From: Cyanophora paradoxa
Lineage: Eukaryota > Glaucocystophyceae > Cyanophorales > Cyanophoraceae
NCBI GenBank assembly: GCA_004431415.1
Contig: QPMI01000434.1
Location: 62,001-126,000 of the forward strand
Direction: 5' to 3'
Length of the DNA stretch: 64,000 nucleotides
The notes beneath the pieces are model-generated. The model ran no database searches and was not told where the DNA came from. It saw only the letters and a program-made list of their open reading frames with translations. The position numbers and the translations under genes are program-made. This document shows positions 29,664 to 39,931 of this stretch, piece after piece. Position 1 is the first letter of the stretch; each line of letters opens with the position of its first letter.

Positions 29664-32380
29664 ATGGCGGACCTGGAGCACTCGCTCGACTACGGTGCCC
29701 TTGCTGCGATCTGCGTGGGCGCCGTCGCCTCACGTCGTGCGCAGTGCTGCTCCGGATCCATGTACGGGCCACGCGGGCGATCCTGCGCTATGTCACGCCC
29801 GCGATGATGGACCTCGTGCTGCACTTCAGCTTCTTCATCGCCGTGACGCTCGTATGCGTCCTCCTGGAGCTGCACCTGACCTTCGTGGGCCAGGCACGTT
29901 CTCCCCTGCGCCGCGCCGCTTGCTGCGCTGATGCGCCGCAGCCGAGCTGCCTGGCGGAGAAGCTGCCGCCCGAAGTGCGTGCAGACATCCACGTGCTGCG
30001 GATCAAGGTGCCAGGCCGCGCGCCCAGCTGATCGCCGCCCCGGCGCGCCGACTCGCCGGCGCGGCTCGCCGGCAGATCCGCAGCACGTGGTCGACGATCG
30101 CTAACAAGATCGACCACCTGGTGCGGGAGGTCCACGCCGAGTCGCAAGGCTCCGCCTCGGGCTCGGGCGAGCCCGCCGGCCGGCCGCCGGCCAAGCCGCC
30201 CGAGGGCGGAGACCCGCAGGCCGTGCGCCGCCCCGCCGCCCCGCCCCCGCCGGCGTCCGACGGTGGCCCGGGCAGGCGGAGGCGGCGCGGTTGCCGATGC
30301 AGGGGTCGCTCGAGGGGATCATCCGGCGCTTCGTGCGCGGGCTCGACGAGAGTGCGCCCCGGACCCCCGCGCCGCTCGAGCGCGCCGCTTACGCGTACTT
30401 AGGCGAAATCCTGTCTCTGGAGCCCGCCTACGAATTCTCCCTCGAGAAGGGGTACGCGCCCATCTCAAGTGCCGCGTGGGGCCTTCCCCTGGAGGCGCCC
30501 CGCCGACGAGGGGGCCGGCAGGTTCCTGCTGACGAGCCCCGTGGCGCGGGCGCGGCACAACATCACGATGGCGGAGGTCGACCTCGAGTCGGACGACGCC
30601 TGCCTGGGCAACAAGTGCGCCGCCCTACCCCGCCCCCGCCCGCCCCCGCCGAGCCTTCGTCCGCAGGGGCCTCCGCTTCCTCGTGGAGCACCTGGTGGGG
30701 TACGACACCATCGTCACCAACGCCATGCTCTCCCTCTACGGCGGCCGCGGTCAGCGCCTGTACCCCCAACTCCACCGCCGCTGTATCCCCTCACCCCCCT
30801 GAACTGTGGCAGGGTACCTGCTGACGACGCGGGGCTCCCGGGAGCTCTACGACCTGAACTACGCGGCGGAGCTGGACGCCGCGAAGGGCACCCTCCTCGG
30901 TCCGCCGGCCCCGTGCGAGCGCGCCGGGCAGCGCTCGTTGAGGGCGGCTCGGTGCGGGGCAGACTACTTCGCGCTGAAGGCGGGGGTCTTCCTCACCTCG
31001 GCCTTCCTCCTCGTGACCTCCTGCACTCTCGTCTCCTTCTGCTTCCGCGAGGCCCAGCTCCGCATCCTCCGCTTTGCCCTCACCCTTCAGGCCCGCCCCC
31101 CCGGCCCTCCTTGCGCCCTTCCCTGCCGTCGAGCGGGGTGCAGGGGCACCTGCGGGAGCGGCGGCCGGTGGGGCCCCTCGTCGCGGCCCACGTGCTCGAG
31201 TCCCTCGTCTTCGTCCCCGTGCGCTTCCGCGCCCCCGCCTGCCCAGCGCGCGGCCTCTCTGAGGCGGGGGCGGGGCAGATCGTGATCGGGGTGGTGTTCT
31301 TCCTGATGGAGTTCACGGACGACCAGCTGCTCGCCTTCCTCGCCATCACCGCCGTCTGGGGCGCCGAGATCTTCGCCCTCGTCGCGTCCGCGCCCCGCCC
31401 CCGCCCCCGCCCCGCCCCCGCCCCGCCCCGCTAGCTACGACCATCCTTGGGGGACGCGCTCTTCTGGCGGCGCGGGGGCGCGGGGGCCGGCCCCCGACCT
31501 GGGGCGGGGCGACGGGGCGCAGGGTGCGGACGCCGACCTCGATGGCCTTCTTCCCCAAGTTCTTCTGCATCTACCACGCCCTCTTCTACATGTGACCCCC
31601 CTCGTGACGCCCCGTGCGGTGCGCGCTGTCTGACGGCGGCGGGCGGCCGCTGCGCGCAGGTACTTCTTCTCGTTCCCCTTCGGGTTCACGTACGTGGCGT
31701 TCGCGGCCTCGGCGGCCCTGCTCGTCCACGCCGGCCTCTTCTTCTGGTCCCGCCCTTCTGCTTCCTCGACGCCTCCAAACCCTTTGAGGCTCACGCCGCC
31801 CCTCAGGTCCCGCTACGAGGCCGCCGCGGTCGCCTCGGGCGCCGTCTCCCTCCTCCGGCCCCGCCCGGGCGGCCCGCCCGAGGACTCCCGCCCCCTCCCG
31901 CCGCGCCCCGAGGCCCCCATCCGGGGCAACCTCAGCGCCTCCTCCCTCTCCGAGGCCGAGTCGTCCGAGGGCGGCCCCCTCGCCGCCCGCGCTGCCGGCA
32001 CCGCCCCCGGCGAGGGCCTCCGCCACCGCCACCCCCGGCCCGCCCCGCCCTCCCCGGCCCCCCGGGAGCGCCCCGAGGGCTCCCCCGAGCCCCGCTGGAG
32101 CCTGGCCCCCGCTGGCGGCGCCCCGCCCCGCCCCGACCCCGACCTCTCCCAGGCATCCCCCTCGCCGCCCCGCGGGCGGGGCACCCTCTCCGCGGGCTCG
32201 CTCCACAGGGGGTACCGCACGCCGTCGGGGGCGTCGCTGGTGATGTACGGCGGCTACGGGGGCCACAGCCCGCTTGACGGGCGCTCGTCGCCGGACAGCG
32301 AGCCCCTCTCCTCGGGCGAGGGGCCCGGGCAGGCCCCCGCGGGGGAGCCCCCCTCCGGCGACCTCCCCCCCTGGCGCTAG
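29664..32380 (+). CDS. TMEM259: Membralin (TMEM259) homologue
   Basis: Membralin is a multi-pass ER membrane protein linked in animals to ER-associated degradation. ATG 29664 gives MADLEHSLDYG. A first membrane segment covers DLVLHFSFFIAVTLVCVLLELHLTFVG. Then comes a lumenal part with AYEFSLEKGY, ARHNITMAEVDLESDDACLG and VGYDTIVTNAMLSLYG, which lines up with the membralin stretch around FLGYDDLLMSS. Four further membrane segments follow: VFLTSAFLLVTSCTLVSF, IVIGVVFFLMEF, LLAFLAITAVWGAEIF, and FFPKFFCIYHALFYMYFFSFPFG (the family's YHFAFYAYHY region). A disordered Ser/Pro/Gly-rich tail ends PPWR. The intron after LTLQ has a GC donor. Membrane order and the YHALFY signature make the call good. 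Confidence 0.82.
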
Positions 32381-33058
32381 CCGCTAGCACTGCGGTTAAA
32401 GCTGCTTCGAAGGATGCCTTCGATATCGGGGAGATATCGACTGGGGGTGGGAGGCCGAGGGTTCCGAGAGGCCGCGGACGGCGATCACGAGCCTCGGGGA
32501 GCCCTCGCGATCGCCATCGAGCCCGCCGGCCTAGAGCTACTGGCAGCGCTCCGAGGCTCCAAGTGCGACCCGGCTTCCCGGGGCCCGGGCCCTGGTCGCG
32601 TCTCCACCCATGTTTGACGATCCCTCCGGATCCAGGGATCCGGATCCGTATCCCGAATCACTCTTTCCAACTTGCAAGCGATGTTCTACAGTTGAGATCC
32701 GATGCATGATGATCAATCATGCAGAGACCGTCGGACCGCTTACTAAGTTAGAGCAACGCATCAATGGCATCCCTGTCAGGTTGCCAAACCTCACTGAGTC
32801 AGGGGCCTTGAAGTTGCACGCCCTGCATGCCGCCGTGCGGCCGGTGCCATGCGTGCAGCCGGGCACCCCGCCGGGCCCCTAATCGTGAGCACGGAGGATG
32901 CAGATCATCGAATGTCACGTGTGTCTTTTCGAAATTCCTAGCTTCCGAGTTCTAGGCTACTGAGTTACGTGCACGTGCAGGGGGCTAGCAACAGAGACTA
33001 CAGCTAAGGGCCGTCGGAGCAGGCCGGTCCTCAAAGGAGCAGACCGGCGCGGGGCCCC
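32381..33058. other. Convergent intergenic AT-richer island
   Basis: This 678-bp spacer lies between the membralin and CSC1 stop codons. It contains GGATCC/GATCCG words, a dyad-rich segment CATGATGATCAATCATG near 32705, and CACTGAGTCA near 32793. No gene is supported; an open frame from 32610 has no resemblance to anything I know. Confidence 0.45.
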
Positions 33059-36000
33059 TCAGACGGCGACGAAGGTGCCGGAGGAGGAGGGGGCGCGGCC
33101 CCAGCCGCCCCCGACGGCCGCCGCGCGGGCCCGGCGCAGCTCGGCGACGCGCACGAGGGCGGGGTTCTGGTAGGGGGCCCCCCCGCAGGGCCCCGCAGCC
33201 GCCGCGCCGGCGAGGACGTCGTCGAGGGCGGGCGGCACGGGCCCCCGCCGCTCCTCCCGCTCCTCCCAGCCGCCGCGGAAGGAGGGGGAGTCGTCCTCGG
33301 GGGCGCCGTGGGCGTGGGCGGGGGCGACGGAGGCGGAGCGGTGGCGGCGCAGGACGAGGAACCAGGCCACGACCGTCGCCGGCACCGCCAGCCCCAGGAA
33401 GACCTGCGGGGGGGGAGGTTGGGGAGAGGGGAGGAGGACGAGGCGGGGGTCGGGGGGCGGAGGGGCGGACGAGGGCGCGGAGGCGGGAGGCGAGGTAGGC
33501 GGAGTTGCAGAGCTGGAAGAGGGCGAGGGCCCCGTAGGCGAAGCCCAGCGCCGCGCGGGAGAGGCGGCCCGAGACGACCGGCTCCGGGTCGAAGACGAGG
33601 GCCACCTGGAGCTGCCGGCGGAGGCGGGACCCCGAGTCAGAGGGGAAGGGGGCGAGAGGAGGGGCCGGCGGGGGGGGCGCCTTGTCGAGGGGGATGCGCG
33701 TGGCGAAGAAGAAGGCGCATGTAAATGAAACGAGAGGGTTCGTGATGCCGAGCGTCAGCCCTGCCGGCCGGCACCGTGGGCGCGGGGCGCGGGGCGGGGC
33801 GGCCGGGAGGCGGGGCGGGGCGGGGGCACCGATGGCGAAGAGGAGGGCGTGCCAGGCGTAGCTGAGCTCGAAGGGGAAGCGGTCGGCGTCGGGGTCCGCC
33901 TTCGGCCGCACCGCCAGCAGCGGCCCCGAGCCGGCCGCCCCGTCGCCCCCCGACCGCAGCGGCGTCCCCGGCGGCGTCGGGCCCGCCTCCTCCCCCGGGC
34001 CCGGGCCCAGGGGGCGGCGCTGGGAGGGGAGGGGCCGGGGCGGGGCGGGGGCGGGGCCGGGGGCGGGAGAGCCGCGAAGGCGGCGGAGGAGGGCGCGGGT
34101 GAGGGCGACGGGGCGGAGGACGTCGACGGCGTTCACGGTGAAGATCCACTGCAGCAGGTACCTGCGCCCGCACCAAACGATGATCTTGCGTGCGAGGGAT
34201 CGCAGGTGCGGAGATCTGGAAGGGCGGGGGCGGGGCGGACACGACGAAGAAGGTGGAGGAGGCGGCGACGACGGCCCCGGCGACCTCCTCGGGCGTCCGC
34301 AGCGCGTCCGAGCCCGGGCCGGGGCCCCCCGGCGCCCCCGTGAGCACGGAGACGAGCTGCACCACCGAGAGGCCCGTCGCGGTGAGGATGAACGCTGCGC
34401 GCGCGCGGGCGTGAGGGCGGCCGGCCTGGGGCGAGGCCCTGGCAGCAGCCCGGGGCGGCGGCGGGGGCGGACTGTTGAGCAGGAGGAAGGAAAAGAAGTA
34501 GCGGGCGGTGGTGCGCCGCTCCGAGGAGACCAGCGCGTGACCCTGCGCCCGCGAGAGCGCTGCCCGCCCCCGCCCGCCTCGGCGCCTCGCAGTGGCGGGG
34601 GGCGGGGGCGGGCGGGGCGGGGCGGACCGGCGAGGAATCTGGGTAAAATTGCGTAAAAAACCACCAACATGAGGGAGGGGAGGTAGGCCGAGCTGGAGGC
34701 GGCCGCGCGGGTCAGAGAACGGCCCCTGCCAGAACGGCCATCGCGGGGGCGGGGGCGGGGCGGGCGCACAAGAGGGAGCGGCGGGTGGAGTCGGGCCCGC
34801 CGAAGACGCCGTTCATCGCCCCGCCCACGACGGGCAGCTGCCGGCGCGCGCGTCGGCTCCGGCGGGAGCTCGGAGGGAAGGGAGAAGCACCTGCTCGTAG
34901 TGCTGGAGGACGGAGAGGTAGGCGACGGGGACCGTCCAGAAGGCGGAGAGGAGGAAGAGCAGAGCGCCGCCCAGCAGCGCCCGCACCCGGTGCGTCCGCC
35001 GCGTCTCCGGCGCCAGGTGCTCCTGCCCCCGCGCGACCGCATCGAGGCGTGAGGTTCTCGGTCTGAGCGGGGAGCGGGCTCGCGCTGCCGGACCCAGACG
35101 ATGTCCTGCCGCCGCGGGGTCAGGGCCGGGGGGCAGAGTCTGGCTGGGGCAGCTCCTCCCAGGGGGCGCACGCGGGGGTCCGGGGCGTGGGACATGCGGA
35201 TGCCGAGGGTGGCGCGGGGCTGGGGCACCCGCCGCTCGCCCCAGTCGCGGAGGGCCGCCTCCGCCTCCTCCGCCGAGCGGAAGGTCACGAAGCCCGTCCC
35301 CGTGCCCCGGCCCCGCGACGCCTGCCTCCCCGCACCCCCGTCAGCGGCGGCCGCCCCCGCGGGAGGAGGGAGAGAGCGGGGCGGGCGCCTGCAGGTCCAC
35401 GTAGCTCGTCATCTCCTCGAACCGTATCGCCTCGCGCTGCCAGAGCGCTCGGAATCAGATGGAACGAAGGGAGATCGTCCGATGCTCGGCCCCCCGCGCA
35501 CCAAGGCGCAGGCCTCGGGCCGGGGCGGCTGCAGCCCCGCGAGGCGCCCGAAGAAGCCGAGCCTGGCCCGCCCCGCCCCCGCCCGCGTCAGGAAGAAGGG
35601 GGGGCGCGGGGGAGGCGGGGGGCGGGCTTGGGGGCGCGGCCGGAGGCGGAGGCCAGGCGGTCGTCCAGCGCCCCCTCGTACGCTGCGGGGCCCCGGCCGC
35701 GCGTCAGGAGGGGCAGCCGCCACCCCGCTCCACGCGGTCGCGAGGCGCACCTGCGATCTTCTCGGGGAGGTCCTGCATGTCGAGCGCGTAGCGCGCCGAC
35801 TCCACGCCCCCCGGCTTCCCGAACGAGAGCTTCGCGAAGAAGAACCTGCCCTCAAATCCGAAGAATGAGATCGCGCCCGGGCGGGCGGGCGGGGCGGGCG
35901 GCGTGGTGCGCGCCGCGCGAAGGAAGCGTCGTCCGTAACTTCATTGCGGGGGAGACCGGTGACCAGCACGGTGCGCGCGATGCTCGCGGCGGGGCACAGG

Positions 36001-36686
36001 CTCCGCGAGAGCGCCGGCGGGTCGCGCAGCGTCGCCCCGGAGACGAGAGCCCCGCGCGCGAGCGCGACGTGCGCGAAGACCGACGAGAGGACGAAGACCA
36101 CCGCGGGGGCCGCCCAGATGCCGCGCTCGCCGGGCTGCACGTTCCCCGCCGTGATCGACCAAACGCCGCGCAGGCCGCCCCCGCCGGCGCGGTACACCGG
36201 CAGCAGGATCAGAAGGCCCAGGAGGGCGTGCTGCGCGGAGCAGTCGGGATCCTTCGAGCAAGCGAAGAAGGCGCGAGGGACGCGGCGGGGGCCGCACGGC
36301 GCACCACGACGAGAATGGCGGTGAGCGTGCGCATGAAACGCAGGTACAGCACGCTCTCGAGGCCTGCGCGCCGGTGAGGGGCAGGAGAACCGAACTGTGC
36401 CGAGAACGAGCACACCGGATCGGGCGGCAAGTTCCGCGTCGGTGAGCGTGAGCGCTTCAAAAACGGTCATCGGCGCGAACTGAGAGAGCGGCGATGATGA
36501 CCCTTCCGCGGGCTTGGCGATGCAGTGGCGCTTCCTGCGGCTGTACATCGCAGGGACGGCCCGACGCGCAATGGACCAGAGCAAAAAGAGGGTGGCGCCG
36601 ACGAGGAGCGTCAGGACAAGCGCTTCTGCAACCCCCCCGTCATCCGCGAGTGTCTTCGGATCGGGCGCCGGCGGATCCGAGCTCAT
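33059..36686 (-). CDS. CSC1 / OSCA / TMEM63 osmosensitive cation channel
   Basis: These are mechanically or osmotically gated calcium-permeable channels. ATG 36686 gives MSSDPPAPD. A first membrane segment is EALVLTLLVGATLFLLWSIARR, then DAELAARSGV, further N-terminal membrane segments (LLILLPVYRAG, AAPAVVFVLSSVFAHV) and TVLVTGLPRNE, the conserved entry to the cytosolic RRM-like domain. That domain includes GTGFVTFRSAEEAEAALRDW and DIVWVRQ. The channel core follows with ALLFLLSAFWTVPVAYLS, SSAYLPSLMLVVFYAILPRFL, a YFFSFLLL segment, RYLLQWIFTVNAVD, FELSYAWHALLFAIG, ITNPLVSFTCAFFF and GALALFQLCNSAYLAS, matching CSC1 order. The tail is Pro/Arg-rich and ends GTFVAV at 33059. It is split by many introns, and minor borders are uncertain. 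Confidence 0.88.
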
Positions 36687-36819
36687 TTTGAACCGCACTG
36701 ATGGCAATTAGTTTATGTACCCACGACCTGCACACCTGTGACACCTCAAAAAGCAGGCTCTAGGGCGCCAGTTCATAGCGCTTTTTGCCTACATCGCTCT
36801 CGAGGTATCACCGGCCCCA
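36687..36819. promoter_or_regulatory. 133-bp divergent spacer, CSC1 channel / GOST receptor
   Basis: The start codons of two membrane-protein genes face apart across 133 bp, which must hold both promoters. The spacer is AT-richer than its flanks and has AATTAGTTTATG and CAAAAAGC words. No TATA box is certain. Confidence 0.5.
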
Positions 36820-39006
36820 ATGAAGCCCAGGAGGACAGACCCGCGGCACAGCTCCGCGCCACCGTGGCGCGCACTCAGCGCGAGCCGTACAGCGAGAGCG
36901 CAGCAAAGCTGGTCGAGCGGCCGGCCGGCTCGAGCGCCGCTGGCGCCGCTGATCGTGTTGCTGTGCGCATTGACCGCGGATGCTGTCTTCAACGTGCACA
37001 CTTTTAAGGTGGGTTATGCGTGCGCGCTGGGGCGCGTGTGTTGACTTCACATGCAGGACGACTCGCGGAAGGTGATCTGGCTTGACTCGTTTGAATTCAC
37101 AAGCGAGGGTGGCCACATCTTCATGCGTATGCCGCCCCGTCCCGCCCCGCCCCGCCGCGGCCGCGCGGCCAATCGGAACGCGCCGGGACGCAGGGGCGGA
37201 CAACGTGAGCGTGTACGGGGGGATCGCGGGCCTCCGCCGCCTCGGCTTCATCTTCGTTCGCTCCTCGACCCTCTCCTCCTCCGGATCCACGCCCTCGCTG
37301 CCCCCCCGCGACCCCATCGCGACGAGTGCGTGTACCCCTGACTCTTCTCGCCCCTGGCCCCCAATGGCGCGTAGTCGAGAAGGTGTGCCCGTTCGATTCC
37401 CCGGAGAGGAAGTTCTCGCTAATGTGGAACGAGGAGGAGCTGAAGGCGACCGTGCGCCGCGTACCCCCCTCCCCCTCCTCCTCCCTCAGGGTCGGCTCGC
37501 AGGGGGCGGTGGCGGAGGGCCAGCGGCTCTTCCCCGCGCAGGAGAAGCGCATCGAGGTCACGCAGGAGGAGGCCGGCGGCGCGCCCCGTACCCCCCGGCC
37601 GCCCCCGCCCCGCGCCCCCTCACCCCCCTCCCCACGCAGGGTACAGCCTCTTCTTCGCGATGTGCAGGGAGGAGGACCGCTCTACCGTCTCTTTCCGCCT
37701 CGAGCTCCAGATGCTCAACGCGCGCCCTTCCACCCCTCCCCCCGGCCCCCGCCCCTCTACCCCCGCCTGATCGGGCCGCGCAGGGATTCGACCACCTGCC
37801 CGCGGGGGACGTGCCGCTGGAGGGTGCGCTGGGCCCCTCGCGGCTGCCCTTGGCCTGAGAACGGGCCGGGCAGGGACGTACATGTTCGTGTTCTGCCTCT
37901 ACACCATCGCCGCCGGCTTCTGGCTCTCCCACTGCGCCCGGTCCGCCCCGTCCCGCCCGCGGCTTGATCCCCGCCTGAAGGTCCTCCTGGGGCGGGGCGC
38001 AGGCAGCTCTCGGCGTGCACGCGGCTGCACGTGCTCATGACCGCCCTCATCGCCGACGCCACCGCCGGCCCGCCCCGCCCCGCCCTCCCACCCCCGAGCG
38101 CATCTACCGGCGCTGACTGTGGGGGCGGCAGGGCGGCTGCTGGCGTCGGTGGCGTACAACGTGGTGAAGACGACGGGGCGGCGCAACGCGGTGCACGTCT
38201 GGCTCTTCGCCTGCCAGCTCGCCGAGTGGACCCTCCTCCAGCTCGCCGTCGTCGTCCTCGGTGCCCGCCTCGTACCCCCGCCCCTCGCCTCGCCCTCGCC
38301 GCCGGCCTGAGGCGTGCCTCCCTCCCGCGGGGGCAGCGATCGGGTACGAGCAGGGGCGGCCGACGCTGGCGGTGGAGTGGCAGCGGCGGGCCGCCCTCTC
38401 CCTCGTCCCCGCCCAGGCCTTCACGCGCTTCTGGGCCCTCCGCCACCCCCACGTCTGGTCCGCCCGCCCCCTCCAGACGCGCACGAGCGTGGGCCCCTGA
38501 CGCGCCCTCCGCTCATGCAGGGTGTGGCGGGCGGCCTCCTTCGGCTGCCTCTGCGCCGCCATGCTCGTCCTCCACCGCGCCGTCCGGTGCGCCCGAGAAC
38601 AGTACCGCCGGGGCGGGGCGGGCGGGGCGGGCTGACGGGCCGGCAGCTTCCTGCGCCAGCTCTACTCCTCGGACGCGGCAGCCGGGACCCACCTCGCCCG
38701 CGTCGAGATCCTCCGCACTGCCTTCGGCGCGCCCCTGCCGCCCTCCTCTCACCCGCCCCTCTCATGCCTCATGTGCAGCGCTGTACCTCTTCCTATCCCC
38801 CGTGCTGGAGCTGGCCTTCAGCGCCTCGTTCCGCGTCCGCTTCCTCTCCGTCCTCACCCTCGAGTGCGCGCCGCACCCCCGCGCACTGCCTCCCCTGCCC
38901 CCCTCACGTGCCCCCTACTTCCAGGTGCTCCGCCCTCGCGCTCTACTGCGCCGCTGGCTATCTGTTCAGGCCCGGCGGCGCCTCCGGTGCCGCCGATCTC
39001 ATTTGA
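36820..39006 (+). CDS. GOST-family seven-transmembrane protein (GPR107/108-like)
   Basis: GOST proteins (GPR107/108, TMEM87, plant lung-7TM receptors) have a lumenal Golgi-dynamics domain and seven membrane helices, and serve Golgi or endosomal trafficking. ATG 36820 starts a long leader whose hydrophobic part APLAPLIVLLCALTADAVF is probably the signal peptide. Next is NVHTFK, then DDSRKVIWLDSFEFTSEGGHIFM, which matches the family's conserved DSR...F.F..GG opening. Later lumenal parts are VCPFDSPERKF and MCREEDRSTVSFRLELQM. Helices include YMFVFCLYTIAAGFWLSHCA, the LHVLMTALIAD region, LLASVAYNVVKTTG, FACQLAEWTLLQLAVVVLG and FGCLCAAMLVLHRAV. The last is ALALYCAAGYLFRP, where the family reads YKFRP. 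Stop TGA 39004-39006. Subfamily not resolved. Confidence 0.82.
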
Positions 39007-39038
39007 CGCTGTTCTGTTTATTGTGTTAACCGTGAGCA

Positions 39039-39724
39039 CTAAGAAGTGTCCATACCGCCGCCGAAGCCGGGTTCTAGCGCGACCTTGGGGGCGGGCAGGG
39101 AGAAAGTGAAGCCCGGGGCCGGCGCTGTCGCACCCGCCGCCGCTCCCGCCGCCGCTCCCGGGGCGGCGGCCGCGGCCGGCGCCTGCGCGCCCTCCTCGTC
39201 CGCCATGCCGTCCTCGCCGGCCGCCTTCTTGCCGCGATTTCTCCTGCGGCGCGCCATCGGGTACCCGTTCTTCTTCAGCTGCGGCTCCGCTGCTGCTGTG
39301 CCGCCGGCAGCCTTCGCCTGTGCATCCCACGCCTCGAGCTCCTGCTTGTGCCGCGCCAGCAGATCCTCCTCCTTCTGCTTCATCTCCTGGGTCATCTTCT
39401 TCCGGTCCGCCTTGCTGTCGTGCTTCTTCTTCGATAGCTTCGACCTGCGCGCCCGCGGGTGTCGGCGCGGGCCTCGCGGCGCGGGCTCGCGGCGATCGAC
39501 GACATGGCGACTGCGCACCGCTCCTTCTGCAGCTGCTCGAGCTCCTTCTTTAGTTTCTTGAGCTCGATCTTATGGCGTTGAAGGATGGCTCCACGCGTCC
39601 CGCTCGGGGCCGGCTCGTCTGTGCTCATGGCCGCCTGCGCCTGCTCCTCCGGCCGCGCGTACGGGTGCGCAGTGGCGCGCGCTGCATGGAGCTTTTGCTT
39701 GCTTTGCGCCTTCAGCTTGCCCAT
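39039..39724 (-). CDS. OTUD6-like N-terminal coiled-coil protein lacking the OTU domain
   Basis: Two exons. Exon 1 (39724 to about 39525) reads MGKLKAQSKQ... then ILQRHKIELKKLKKELEQLQKER, and exon 2 SKLSKKKHDSKADRKKMTQEMKQKEEDLLARHKQELEAWD. The order is the same as the start of OTUD6 deubiquitinases: an RHKxExKxL coil, then a KKxDKKxRKxxxxE-type coil with KHxxELE. A basic ARRRRNRGKKAA segment and a long Ala/Gly/Pro tail ending GFGGGMDTS follow. No cysteine-protease OTU domain is present, and the protein stops at 39039. The intron has a GTGCGC donor and GCGCAG acceptor. It may be a non-catalytic paralogue or a separate small RNA- or ribosome-binding protein. The gene is convergent with GOST, 32 bp between stops. 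Confidence 0.6.
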
Positions 39725-39931
39725 TGATATCGCTTCCGACAGCTAGATCGCTATAGCTTCGTTCTCGTGCGCAGTGGGGGGCCAGTTCGCAACGTGCAGT
39801 TGGCGTACGTACCCTTCCACGCTCTCCGAATTCGAAACGCGGCCGAAGCGGCTGCAGGTCGGCCGCTCTTAAGATTGGGGCTTGCATGCGCAAGCACGCA
39901 CAGATAGCTAGCTAGCGCTCGCCGGAGGGGG

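Noticed and set aside
32985-35288. A 767-codon minus-strand open frame
   Set aside because: Same cause: it mixes CSC1-channel exons in frame with translated introns and low-complexity Pro/Arg stretches.
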